The position numbers and the translations under genes are program-made. A DNA stretch of 64,000 nucleotides from RGIG3159 sp034927685 (GTDB lineage: Bacteria > Bacillota > Clostridia > Oscillospirales > Oscillospiraceae). Shown piece by piece: positions 54,549 to 63,198 of this stretch. The number at the start of each line of letters is the position of its first letter. Position 1 is the stretch's first letter. The DNA lies in contig JAYFPO010000009.1 in NCBI GenBank assembly GCA_034927685.1, positions 74,965-138,964 on the forward strand, given 5' to 3'. The notes beneath the pieces were generated by a model. It had not been told where the DNA came from. It made no database searches and was given only the letters and a program-made list of their open reading frames with translations.

Positions 54549-54711
54549 GGTTCAAAATCACCTCCCAAAATAGCGAAATGGCCCACCATTTCTGGCGAAC
54601 CATTTCAAAGTTTGGTTACTTACTCATATATAGCTTTGCTTAACAATCACCTCCTAAAACGACAAGATTGACAAACACGTCATAAATTCACTCGAAACAG
54701 CGTGAAACAGA

Positions 54712-54740
54712 TTGAAAAAAGGAATAATTTCCAGTATAAT
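54712..54740 (+). promoter_or_regulatory. Promoter for the RiPP locus
   Basis: TTGAAA, 17-bp spacer, TATAAT. It points toward the precursor gene 285 bp downstream and diverges from parA. Between them, 54,741-55,024 holds no gene but has a hairpin (next entry) and an inverted pair ATACC/GGTAT at 54,870-54,884. Confidence 0.7.
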
Positions 54741-54814
54741 AAATTAGGATTACGAAATTAAGCGACGTAAGACTACCGGGCCTGTCCCAGCATTTGGATG
54801 GCAGCCAGTTATGA

Positions 54815-54844
54815 AAACCGCTCTGCCATTAGGTAGAGCGGTTT
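54815..54844 (+). promoter_or_regulatory. Hairpin in RiPP leader, possible attenuator
   Basis: AAACCGCTCT and AGAGCGGTTT around a 10-nt loop. There is no long T-run, so termination would be partial. Confidence 0.45.
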
Positions 54845-55024
54845 GCGTTATTTTGGGCGAATTCCAATTATACCGTAATGGTATTCATTATCTGCTTCTG
54901 AAATATCCCTTTTTCTACCCCAAGCAATCCTATGGGCAGGATTTACGATTCAACAAGGTGAGTAAACAATAATTTTCAGGTATCACTGGTAACTATCTAA
55001 ACAATGAGAAAGGAGGTGAAAAAT

Positions 55025-55141
55025 ATGACATACGAAAAGCCTGTAATTTTAGCACAAAGTACAGTGCGGATGGCAGAGTGCCGCCCAAATAGTAAACCGA
55101 GCGGAAGACCCTGTAATCCACCGAAGCCAGGCGGACGCTAA
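55025..55141 (+). CDS. Candidate RiPP precursor peptide, 38 residues
   Basis: MTYEKPVILAQ starts a short leader; the C-terminal half is CRPNSKPSGRPCNPPKPGGR, with two cysteines (C19 and C30), five prolines and basic residues. AAAGGAGGTG precedes the ATG at an ideal distance. A radical SAM/SPASM maturase with a precursor-recognition domain starts 71 bp downstream, with a stem-loop between, the classic layout of a radical-SAM-made peptide. The two cysteines would be the natural sites for thioether or related links. It matches no precursor family I know. Confidence 0.75.
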   Translation: MTYEKPVILAQSTVRMAECRPNSKPSGRPCNPPKPGGR

Positions 55142-55158
55142 GCGGCCATTCAATCGAT

Positions 55159-55190
55159 GGCGACGATGTTATGCAAATAACATCGTCGCC
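55159..55190 (+). promoter_or_regulatory. Stem-loop between precursor and maturase
   Basis: Perfect 14-bp stem GGCGACGATGTTAT / ATAACATCGTCGCC with loop GCAA and no T-run. In RiPP operons such hairpins let much more precursor than enzyme be made by partial read-through or transcript stabilisation. Confidence 0.7.
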
Positions 55191-55212
55191 AGATTGTCAA
55201 GGAGAAATTAAG

Positions 55213-56679
55213 ATGTATTTTAAACGGAAATCCAATGTCATATTTAGAGACTATGGATCTTTTGGCTATATAACAGACAATAGAAATTTTGGATATAAAC
55301 AAGCAAATGATGATGGCAATGACATTGGAGATAAAATTGTATCTCAGAGTGGTGCAGTATTTTTATCTGTTTTAGGGCAAAAACCGCAGACGCTTGATTG
55401 CCTAGCCGAAAAGATAAGCATGCACTTTACAAGTGTGAGCATTGAAACAATAAAGAATGATGCTAAAGAGTTTTATTACCTGCTTGAATTGGATGGGTTT
55501 ATTGTATCTGGTGAAACCCTGCAAGAATGCAACAAAAAAGACGTGGGTTTCTCATACAAGAAAGTAAAACCAAACACGGAAAAATGTGATTGTTCTCTAA
55601 ATAAAGGTTTTGAAAAATCCACACAAGAGTTTTTTGATGAATACTATAAAAACAAGCCTCAACTCACAAACTTACATATAGAAATTACAAGCAAGTGTAA
55701 CGAAAGATGTGTACATTGTTATATTCCACACGAAGATAAAACAGAAAGTATGGACCCTAATCTGTTTTATAATATTTTGGAACAATGTAAAAAAATGAAT
55801 TTATTACATCTAACGATAAGTGGTGGGGAGCCAATGACCCACGACAATTTTATTGATTTTTTGAGAAAATGTAATGAATACAATTTTTCTGTAAATATTC
55901 TTAGTAATTTAACTTTGCTGAATAAAGCCATTCTTGAAGAAATGAAAAGAAATCACCTTTTGAGTGTCCAAACATCATTATATTCAATGAATGCCAATAT
56001 TCATGATGAGATAACCCAAACAAAGGGGAGCTTTGAAAAAACTAGGAACGCAATATTGACGCTAATAGAAAATGACATTCCTATACAAATCAGTTGCCCA
56101 ATAATGAAGCAAAATATGAATTGTTATTATGATGTTGTAAATTGGGGGAAAGAACATAACATTAACGTCGGCAGTGATTACGTCATTATAGCAAGATATA
56201 ATCATACAACACAGAATTTGAGTAACCGCCTGTCCATAAACGATGTCAAAGAGGTTGTTGACCAAAGGATTGTTAATGAGCCTCACTATTTGGAAAAAAT
56301 GGAAAAGGATACTGAAAAGAAAAAAGAAATGAAGCCGGACGATTTCATCTGTAGTGTGTGTCATTCATCCATATGCATAGCACAAAACGGAAATGTCTAC
56401 CCTTGCGCTGGTTGGCAGGATTATGTTTTAGGTAGCATATGCAAAACATCCCTTAGTGAGATTTGGAACGATTCAATAAAAGTACAATACTTAAGAAATT
56501 TGCGAAGAAAGGATTTTCCGAAATGTATCCAATGTCCAGATAAAGAGTTTTGTACTATGTGTATGATTAGGAATGCAAACGAAGATCCTCAGGGAGACCC
56601 TTTAGCAGTTAATGAGTATTTTTGTAATATCGCAAAACTAAATAAAAAAATGGTTCTTGAATGGAAATCTAATTCGTAA
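55213..56679 (+). CDS. Radical SAM/SPASM peptide maturase with N-terminal PqqD-like (RRE) domain
   Basis: 488 residues. About 1-100 is a PqqD-like precursor-binding domain. The radical SAM cluster motif is C162-x3-C166-x2-C169 (SKCNERCVHCY) with SGGEP at 203-207. The SPASM region carries C380, C383, C388, C398, C438, C441, C447, C450 and C471, enough for two auxiliary 4Fe-4S clusters. Enzymes of this layout form thioether or C-C links in peptides. ATG at 55,213 follows AAGGAGAAATT; the frame is open 14 codons upstream through the stem-loop. Markedly AT-rich codon use against the chromosome shows transfer. No peptidase or exporter gene is adjacent. Confidence 0.9.
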   Translation: MYFKRKSNVIFRDYGSFGYITDNRNFGYKQANDDGNDIGDKIVSQSGAVFLSVLGQKPQTLDCLAEKISMHFTSVSIETIKNDAKEFYYLLELDGFIVSGETLQECNKKDVGFSYKKVKPNTEKCDCSLNKGFEKSTQEFFDEYYKNKPQLTNLHIEITSKCNERCVHCYIPHEDKTESMDPNLFYNILEQCKKMNLLHLTISGGEPMTHDNFIDFLRKCNEYNFSVNILSNLTLLNKAILEEMKRNHLLSVQTSLYSMNANIHDEITQTKGSFEKTRNAILTLIENDIPIQISCPIMKQNMNCYYDVVNWGKEHNINVGSDYVIIARYNHTTQNLSNRLSINDVKEVVDQRIVNEPHYLEKMEKDTEKKKEMKPDDFICSVCHSSICIAQNGNVYPCAGWQDYVLGSICKTSLSEIWNDSIKVQYLRNLRRKDFPKCIQCPDKEFCTMCMIRNANEDPQGDPLAVNEYFCNIAKLNKKMVLEWKSNS

Positions 56680-56762
56680 ATTCTCAGGGCGACCATGAGT
56701 GATTTATTTAATCAGTTAATTTCCATATTGTCTATAAATTATTTGTTTTTGTTTATAAACCA

Positions 56763-56778
56763 ATGACAAGCTTGTCAT
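56763..56778. promoter_or_regulatory. 16-bp palindrome before helicase gene
   Basis: ATGACAAGCTTGTCAT, perfect, 26 bp before the helicase ATG. A candidate operator for the defence pair. No regulator gene is adjacent. Confidence 0.45.
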
Positions 56779-56803
56779 AGTGAGCAACTGGGGAGACTTA
56801 AGC

Positions 56804-59521
56804 ATGTTAAGAATTGATAAAGCAATTCTCGATACCAATGCGGTTATCTGCGATAATATTTCGAGATTTGATAGTTCCGAAAGAGGTCTGCTGAGTCAAA
56901 ACATACTTGGTCATGTGCGAAATTTTGTTGAGTATGTTGCCATAAAAGCATTCTCTAATGGGGTGGATGTTAATCCAAATGATTATAACCTAAACGTTGC
57001 CTCGCTTAAAAACATGCAAGCACGCGGCGATTTGCGCTTTCTTTATAGATTCCATGAAATGCTTCAGAAATCCATCTCCCATTACACGATAGACAAGGAC
57101 GGATCAGAGCGGCTAATGCTGAAATATTATGAGCACCTCTTAAGGATAAAGACATATCTTAAGAATATATACAACCTAGAGGTGCTCGGAAATATTCAGG
57201 ATTTTCCATTAAATACAGATACTGAGCTCTCAGATTATTATGCTAAGATTGCTGAAAGAATTGAAACTCCAAGCCGCCTAAGCAATCCCGTTCCATATAG
57301 TGATAGGTATTATGTACAGAAGGTTAAACCGTTTTTTGTAAACCAGCATATTTATTACGAGATCACCTTCACTGCTGCAAATGCCAAGGTAAGCAAGTTT
57401 GATCGAGTAATTGCGTTTACTAAGCATGAAATTATTGATAACTATGCAGTAAAATTCTCCATTCATAATGATGTAATCCATATCCTCGACAAGGATATGA
57501 TGGTCCAAGTTATTGATAGCTGGTCAGTTTCAATTCGTCCATGCGAGTGGGAGAATCTTTCCGAGATTTTTGGTCCGAGCATAAGTGTCAGTGCAAATGC
57601 CAATGAGTATAAGGAACTGATGAAATATCTTACAATCGTAAGAATGTCCTTAACCGAATTAGTAGAAAGCGATCAAATCTATTATGATTCCATTAAGGCT
57701 CAAGTATTGTCACGAGCTCAGTCAGTTAAGATATATGAGCTTCTCGATCAATGCCGGGATATTATTGTTAATTGCAAGTCTGGTACTAATGTTATCCGGT
57801 ATCTACTCCACAAAATGAATAATAGGGTTATAAAGTGGCAGCTATGGAACGAACAGTGCGGCAAACTATCTAATCTTTATCTATCCTACGGTTGCATACC
57901 GTTTGATCAGATGCCCTACTGCACTTCTCTACGAAACCACAATCCCCGAATTTACGATCTGCTTGAATCAATTCCAATAGATGGACACGAGCATGAGATT
58001 TTTGCGAGATTTATCAAAAAAAATACAGAAATTGAGGGGCGGCTATTCACATCTAAAGAGGATATCGAGGGTTTTGATGATATTGATGGTCTGATTAGCA
58101 AATATAATAGGTCACTCTATTATAAACACGCCGCCCGAAGGCTTGAAGTCTATAAGGAACATATTTACATAAAGGAATGCGCCGATGATAGCACTGCGAT
58201 AATTGAGAAACTGCAGGAGCTTGCCTCGACCGGAGTGTCTCAGTATATGAACTCTGTTGATTCTTGGATAACACATGAGTCTTATGAAATTGATGACGGA
58301 AGTAAAAAAGAGGCGCTACGCCAGATGTTCTCCGATTCACATGTTGCGCTAATATATGGATCAGCCGGTACTGGAAAATCAACATTAATTAAGCATATTT
58401 CAAATTTCTGGGCGGATAAGAAAAAGATATATTTAGCAAATACACATCCTGCCGTAGATAATATGAGGCGAAAAGTTACTGCAGGGAACAGTAGTTATAG
58501 CACAATAGCAAGGTTCCTGTCTAAGAAGAACAACGATACGGACTGTGACGTCCTTTTTATAGATGAGTGCAGCACAGTAAGTAATGCTGATATGCGAAAA
58601 GTATTAGAAAAGGCAGACTTTAAATTGCTTGTTCTAGTCGGAGACATTTACCAGATTGAATCGATCTATTTTGGAAATTGGTTCAGTATTGCGCAGAAAT
58701 TTGTTCCAATAACCTCTATTTTTAATTTAAAACATCCCTATCGAACTAAAAATAAAGAGCTTCTTACGGTGTGGGACCGCGTTCGAAATATTGATGATGC
58801 GATTCTGGAGCCACTAGTTAAGAGCGAGTTTACAACTAAACTTGACGAATCAATATTCGAGCATACTGAGAATGATGAGATTATTCTTTGCCTTAACTAT
58901 GATGGGCTATATGGTATCAATAATATCAATCGATTTCTTCAGAACAGTAATCCAAGTGATGGGGTCCTTTGGGGTATCAATATTTATAAAATCGGCGATC
59001 CAATATTGTTCAATGAGTCCAATATATTTTCGCCACTCATACACAATAACTCCAAGGGGAGAATTGTTGGTATTCGCCCCGAGGACCAGCAGATATGGTT
59101 TGATATTGAACTTGATGAGTCAATTAATGAAATCGATGCATTGGGGTACGATTTTGAGCTTATAGGTGAGTCTGACGCGGGGAATTCTATTATTTCTTTT
59201 AGCGTTAACAAATATCGTAGTACGGATGAGGATGACGACGATAATGATTCAACCGTAGTTCCATTTCAGGTTGCTTATGCCGTTTCAATTCATAAAGCGC
59301 AAGGTTTGGAATATGACTCGGTGAAAATCGTTATTTCGAATGAAACCGAGGAACGTATTACACATAATATCTTCTATACGGCAATTACGCGCGCAAAAGA
59401 AAAACTAAAAATATATTGGAGTCCCGAGACCGAAAATGCTATCCTCGAACGTTTGAAAGTAAAGAATTCAAATAGTGATGCTTATTTATTGTCGCAGCTT
59501 TCTTCGTTAACAATGACATAA
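56804..59521 (+). CDS. SF1 (RecD2/UvrD-like) helicase with large unknown N-terminal domain
   Basis: 905 residues. From about 500: Walker A GSAGTGKST near 519, ANTHPAVDNMRRK, Walker B VLFIDECST near 583, VGDIYQIESI, HPYRTKN, HKAQGLEYDS near 829 and YTAITRAKEK near 858, all superfamily 1 helicase motifs. The first ~480 residues have no domain I recognise. ATG at 56,804 is 8 bp from GGGGAG; a GTG at 56,780 is an alternative. The gene is AT-rich and followed 111 bp later by a Shedu nuclease, which suggests a helicase-nuclease defence unit. Confidence 0.85.
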   Translation: MLRIDKAILDTNAVICDNISRFDSSERGLLSQNILGHVRNFVEYVAIKAFSNGVDVNPNDYNLNVASLKNMQARGDLRFLYRFHEMLQKSISHYTIDKDGSERLMLKYYEHLLRIKTYLKNIYNLEVLGNIQDFPLNTDTELSDYYAKIAERIETPSRLSNPVPYSDRYYVQKVKPFFVNQHIYYEITFTAANAKVSKFDRVIAFTKHEIIDNYAVKFSIHNDVIHILDKDMMVQVIDSWSVSIRPCEWENLSEIFGPSISVSANANEYKELMKYLTIVRMSLTELVESDQIYYDSIKAQVLSRAQSVKIYELLDQCRDIIVNCKSGTNVIRYLLHKMNNRVIKWQLWNEQCGKLSNLYLSYGCIPFDQMPYCTSLRNHNPRIYDLLESIPIDGHEHEIFARFIKKNTEIEGRLFTSKEDIEGFDDIDGLISKYNRSLYYKHAARRLEVYKEHIYIKECADDSTAIIEKLQELASTGVSQYMNSVDSWITHESYEIDDGSKKEALRQMFSDSHVALIYGSAGTGKSTLIKHISNFWADKKKIYLANTHPAVDNMRRKVTAGNSSYSTIARFLSKKNNDTDCDVLFIDECSTVSNADMRKVLEKADFKLLVLVGDIYQIESIYFGNWFSIAQKFVPITSIFNLKHPYRTKNKELLTVWDRVRNIDDAILEPLVKSEFTTKLDESIFEHTENDEIILCLNYDGLYGINNINRFLQNSNPSDGVLWGINIYKIGDPILFNESNIFSPLIHNNSKGRIVGIRPEDQQIWFDIELDESINEIDALGYDFELIGESDAGNSIISFSVNKYRSTDEDDDDNDSTVVPFQVAYAVSIHKAQGLEYDSVKIVISNETEERITHNIFYTAITRAKEKLKIYWSPETENAILERLKVKNSNSDAYLLSQLSSLTMT

Positions 59522-59632
59522 ACATAAATTATACTTGACGCTATAATATTCTATCGCTTTCCGATTGTTACCCGAAGATTGCGAATATGACGGGACCTGA
59601 ATAATACTTTATGCGAAATAGTGAGGATTATT

Positions 59633-60739
59633 ATGGAGATTATTACTACCCAAAGTAAAGGAAACGATTTCGTAGAAGTAGATCAGGAATTCTTGCTCGA
59701 CGAAACGCCAAAGACAAAAACCGTATTTAAGGCGGCAATGCACCCAGGTGGTATTCGTGGAGATATTATACGATATCGGAAAGATGCCAACGGGAATGGT
59801 GAGGATCTCGTACCCGTTAATTTTAACTCGCTTCACGAAGGTGAAGGGATTAAAATCACACTGCCTACGGAAGCAATCAGCATACTGTATCAAAAATTAG
59901 AAGAACTAAGATTAGTGCTTGAAGAGCAGGGCGTTCACTATGGAGAGCATAACTATACAATTTCCGATGCCAATGCGCTGGTTATAAACGACCAAAATAA
60001 AGCAGGTATAATTCGAAAATTGCTTGAGGCTGATTATGGAGAGGAAGTATGGGACCAACTCGTTCAAGATAATCCGGATATTGCAACTAGGCTGGCTAAT
60101 TCCAGACTACAAGAGGATAGGACTACCGTGCTTCATAGTTTTGAACAAATGCTAAGCGATAACGCTCTTTCAGAAAATGCCTGGCAAAATTTTTTTGAAA
60201 ACAACACATGGATATTCGGATATGGACTACGTTATCAGATATTGCGAAATGTACGGAATCAACCTAACTATGGCGGTGCGGACATAACCGGAGCAGGTGG
60301 CCAGCGCGGCGATTTCTTAACTGCTACGGAGGCAGAAACTAAATTTACTTGCCTAGTCGAAATCAAAAAGCCAACCAGTCCCCTTATTCAGGGGACAGCA
60401 TACAGAAATGGCGTATGGGGGGCCAGTAGCGAACTGTCTGGCGCAATTTCACAGGTCCAAGTTAATTGCGCTCAATGGGAAATATCTGGCGCAAGAACAG
60501 AACAAAATCATGAGCGATTAGCGGAGGTTAATACTATATCGCCCAAAGGAATCGTTATTATTGGAAAAACGGGCGAGCTAGATAATTGGAATAAACGCAA
60601 TTCTTTTGAGCGTTTTCGTCGCGAAATACATAACCCGGAAATTATTACCTATGATGAATTATATGAGAGAGCGAGATTTATCGTCGAAGGACAAGCACCT
60701 CAAATTTCTGATGAGGCAGATGACGACTTGCCGTTTTGA
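59633..60739 (+). CDS. Shedu-type anti-phage nuclease (DUF4263)
   Basis: 368 residues. The C-terminal ~200 residues match the Shedu SduA nuclease domain: NTWIFGYGLRY, QRGDFLTATEAETKFTCLVE then IKKP, with D227, E243 and K245 as the PD-(D/E)xK catalytic set, followed by QVQVNCAQWE and GIVIIGKTGEL. The N-terminal ~170 residues are a variable sensor-like part. Shedu proteins cut DNA during phage infection. ATG at 59,633 lies 6 bp after GAGG. It normally acts alone; here a helicase precedes it on the same strand. Confidence 0.88.
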   Translation: MEIITTQSKGNDFVEVDQEFLLDETPKTKTVFKAAMHPGGIRGDIIRYRKDANGNGEDLVPVNFNSLHEGEGIKITLPTEAISILYQKLEELRLVLEEQGVHYGEHNYTISDANALVINDQNKAGIIRKLLEADYGEEVWDQLVQDNPDIATRLANSRLQEDRTTVLHSFEQMLSDNALSENAWQNFFENNTWIFGYGLRYQILRNVRNQPNYGGADITGAGGQRGDFLTATEAETKFTCLVEIKKPTSPLIQGTAYRNGVWGASSELSGAISQVQVNCAQWEISGARTEQNHERLAEVNTISPKGIVIIGKTGELDNWNKRNSFERFRREIHNPEIITYDELYERARFIVEGQAPQISDEADDDLPF

Positions 60740-60925
60740 TCCAAATGTTGTGGTTGGTTGACATTTTTGAACCAATAAAGGCGGACGTAAAACGAAAATT
60801 GGCCGTGAAGATTATGAGCAAACTCAGCAACTTATCTTATTCGATGAGCTGTGTAGTAAAAACTGCTTTCAACGGATGCGAACGGCATACTAAGCGCATG
60901 AGCCACATCCCGCCTTGAAAATCAG

Positions 60926-60965
60926 ATGCGTAACTCGCGTGGTTACCGCGCGAGTTACGCATTTT
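60926..60965 (+). terminator. Hairpin downstream of the Shedu gene
   Basis: ATGCGTAACTCGCG and CGCGAGTTACGCAT around a 9-nt loop, followed by TTTAG. A second stem CTTGCCGAC / GTCGGCAAG lies at 60,988-61,018. The 60,740-61,090 stretch otherwise has no gene. Confidence 0.6.
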
Positions 60966-61097
60966 AGGGACTTTTTCATTTTTGGTTCTTGCCGACTTAA
61001 ATTCGCATTGTCGGCAAGTCTGAAAACAAAGAAAACGAGCCGGTTTCAGCATCTTTCAAACCATTTATTATAGTTTGAATTGTGCTAAAACCGGCCC

Positions 61098-61262
61098 GCG
61101 CGGTAGAGCGTTCGGTTCGCATCCGAGAGGTCGAGAGGTGCAAATAAAACCACTCAGCGGAAATACATTCCGCAACAGCAACCTGTCAAACCAAAAACTT
61201 CATAATAAGCCATGTGGGGGCGTAGCTCAGCTGGGAGCGCGAGTAGCGCGCTCGGCAGGCCT
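61098..61262 (+). repeat. tRNA-Ala-like fragments, right-hand cluster
   Basis: At about 61,098-61,140 a piece reads GGTAGAGCGTTCGGTTCGCA and on, i.e. D-arm end plus anticodon arm with the same TTCGCAT loop. At 61,216 the GGGGGCGTAGCTCAGCTGGG start recurs with a deletion in the D-arm and then diverges. Same material as the array at 48,380-48,690. Confidence 0.7.
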
Positions 61263-61292
61263 CGAAGTAAACAACTAAAAATGGAAATATTC

Positions 61293-61368
<76 letters not shown>

Positions 61369-61371
61369 CAT

Positions 61372-61412
61372 ACAAAGCGAGGAAAATCAATGATTTTCCT
61401 CGCTTTGTGTTT
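61372..61412 (+). terminator. Terminator after the second tRNA
   Basis: ACAAAGCGAGGAAAATCA mirrored by TGATTTTCCTCGCTTTGT, then GTTTT. Confidence 0.85.
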
Positions 61413-61490
61413 TACCTGTATACCACGCTTGCTTGCATATTTCGAGATAATGAAATATAATAGGCACAAAAGCACGTGGGGTGATTGGAC

Positions 61491-61685
61491 ATGGATTACT
61501 TGACTGTCAAAGAAGCCGGGGCCAAATGGGGTATCACGAGCCGTATGGTGAATTATTATTGCGCTGCGGGGAGAATTGCCGGTGCAGTAAAAAAGGGAAA
61601 CCTTTGGCTGATTCCAAGTAATGCAGGTAAACCGATAGATGGCCGTACACAGGGAGGCAGGAGCAATGACAACCTTAAAAAGTAA
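61491..61685 (+). CDS. Small helix-turn-helix (excisionase/MerR-like) DNA-binding protein
   Basis: 64 residues. MDYLTVKEAGAKWGITSRMV is the helix-turn-helix and KKGNLWLIPSNAGKPIDGR the wing, a common stand-alone clostridial form. ATG at 61,491 follows GGGGTG; a TTG two codons earlier is less likely. It overlaps the kdpD start by 20 bp, so it is co-expressed and may regulate that system. Confidence 0.78.
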   Translation: MDYLTVKEAGAKWGITSRMVNYYCAAGRIAGAVKKGNLWLIPSNAGKPIDGRTQGGRSNDNLKK

Positions 61686-63198
61686 AGACCATAAAAATGT
61701 TTTCCGCTATGTAATGATAACAGTGGCGATGATTGCCGCCGCTACCGGTGTTGGCTGGATATTCCGAATGATCGGCTTTCCTGAAGCAAACATTGTTATT
61801 GTCTATCTCCTTTCCATCCTGATGACCGCCAGATTGACGCGGGGATACGTTTATGGAATCGCAGCATCAGTCGTTGCAACCTGCGCGTTTAACTATTTCT
61901 TTACAAAACCGTACTATACGCTTTCCGTCAACGATCCGTCGTATCTGATTACCTTTGCGATTATGACTGTTACCGCTTTTATCACCAGTGCCCTGACCTC
62001 AAAAGTAAAGCAGAACGCTTTGGAAGCCCAAGAAAAAGAAGCGGAAGCAAGCGCCCTGTTTCAGCTCACAAACCGGCTGACGGATGCCGCAGACATATCA
62101 GATATTGCCAGCATTACGACGGATACTATCAGCAGTATCATGAATTGCCGTGCCGCCTGTCTGTGTTTTGACGAAAGCGGCCAACCTGAACAAAGCTTTA
62201 TCCAGCAGCAAAGCGCAGGGAAACAGGTGCGACGTAAGGTTCGCGATACCTCTGAAATAAAGCACCGTATAGAGGGATTGCGGACGGCTTTTGATGCGGG
62301 CGAAGAGTTTTACGATTGGCCGATCTATGGTAGAGAGTCCATTCTTGGTGTTTTGAGGATACCGAAGGAAAACGCTGTACCCATGAGCGAAGCACAGAAG
62401 CGTCTCTTGCGGTCCATGATTGAAAGCGCGGCGCTTGCCATGGACCGTTTTCGCAGCGCGCAGGAGCAGCAAAAATCCAGGGAGGAAACAGAGCAAGAGC
62501 GATACCGCGGCAATCTATTGCGTGCAATTTCCCATGATCTTCGCACGCCTCTATCTGGCATCATGGGCACGGCTGAAATGCTCATGGATATGTTCGACAA
62601 TACCGATCCAAGGTACTCATTGGCACAGGGAATCCACAAGGATGCGGACTGGCTTCATTCGCTGGTTGAGAACATTTTAAGCCTCACCCGCTTGCAGGAC
62701 GGCAGGCTGACGATTACCAAGCAGCCCGAAGCTGCTGAAGAAGTCATCGGCGGAGCGGTCAGCCACGTTATGAAACGGTATCCGGAATACGAAATCATGG
62801 TCAGCGTCCCCGAAGAAGTACTGATCGTGCCCATGGATGCGAAGCTGATCGAACAGGTCCTGATTAATTTGCTTGACAATGCAATCAAGCATACACCGCC
62901 AGATGGTGAAATCAGCGTCTCTGCAAGCGAAGAAAAGAACATCGCCACGTTCTCCGTTGCCGACCGCGGATGCGGAATTGCCGTGTCGGATTTACCGAAT
63001 ATCTTTCAGATGTTTTACACAACACGCTCGGGGGGAGCGGACGCGCAGCGGGGCGTGGGATTGGGGCTGACAATCTGTGAGGCGATTATTAAAGCGCACG
63101 GCGGCACAATTGAGGGCCGTAACCGTACCGACGGGCAGGGCGCTGAGTTTATCTTTACGCTGCCGATGGGGGGCTTAAATCATGGAGAACAGGAATGA
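61666..63198 (+). CDS. kdpD: KdpD-like sensor histidine kinase, short form
   Basis: 510 residues. DUF4118 four-helix membrane domain (about 18-115, FNYFFTKPYYTLSVNDP), GAF-like region (130-260), HisKA with H290 in AISHDLRTPLSG, and HATPase (LLDNAIKHTP, VADRGCGIA, GVGLGLTICEAI). It lacks the N-terminal KdpD and universal-stress domains of full KdpD, so potassium sensing is uncertain. ATG follows GGAGG. It overlaps the regulator by 17 bp. No kdpFABC is in view. Confidence 0.88.
   Translation: MTTLKSKDHKNVFRYVMITVAMIAAATGVGWIFRMIGFPEANIVIVYLLSILMTARLTRGYVYGIAASVVATCAFNYFFTKPYYTLSVNDPSYLITFAIMTVTAFITSALTSKVKQNALEAQEKEAEASALFQLTNRLTDAADISDIASITTDTISSIMNCRAACLCFDESGQPEQSFIQQQSAGKQVRRKVRDTSEIKHRIEGLRTAFDAGEEFYDWPIYGRESILGVLRIPKENAVPMSEAQKRLLRSMIESAALAMDRFRSAQEQQKSREETEQERYRGNLLRAISHDLRTPLSGIMGTAEMLMDMFDNTDPRYSLAQGIHKDADWLHSLVENILSLTRLQDGRLTITKQPEAAEEVIGGAVSHVMKRYPEYEIMVSVPEEVLIVPMDAKLIEQVLINLLDNAIKHTPPDGEISVSASEEKNIATFSVADRGCGIAVSDLPNIFQMFYTTRSGGADAQRGVGLGLTICEAIIKAHGGTIEGRNRTDGQGAEFIFTLPMGGLNHGEQE

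Larger units (their letters stand above)
48809..60739. mobile_element. Integrative-element-like region with serine recombinase, ParAB and cargo
   Basis: From the recombinase to the Shedu gene: recombinase, TnpW-like protein, sigma-like factor, decayed SLH fragment, parB-parA, then an AT-rich block with a RiPP locus and a helicase-nuclease pair. tRNA-Ala-type clusters sit at both edges (48,380-48,766 and 61,098-61,368). No relaxase or type IV secretion genes are visible, so it is either a non-conjugative element or the remains of one. Exact ends are not determined. Confidence 0.6.
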
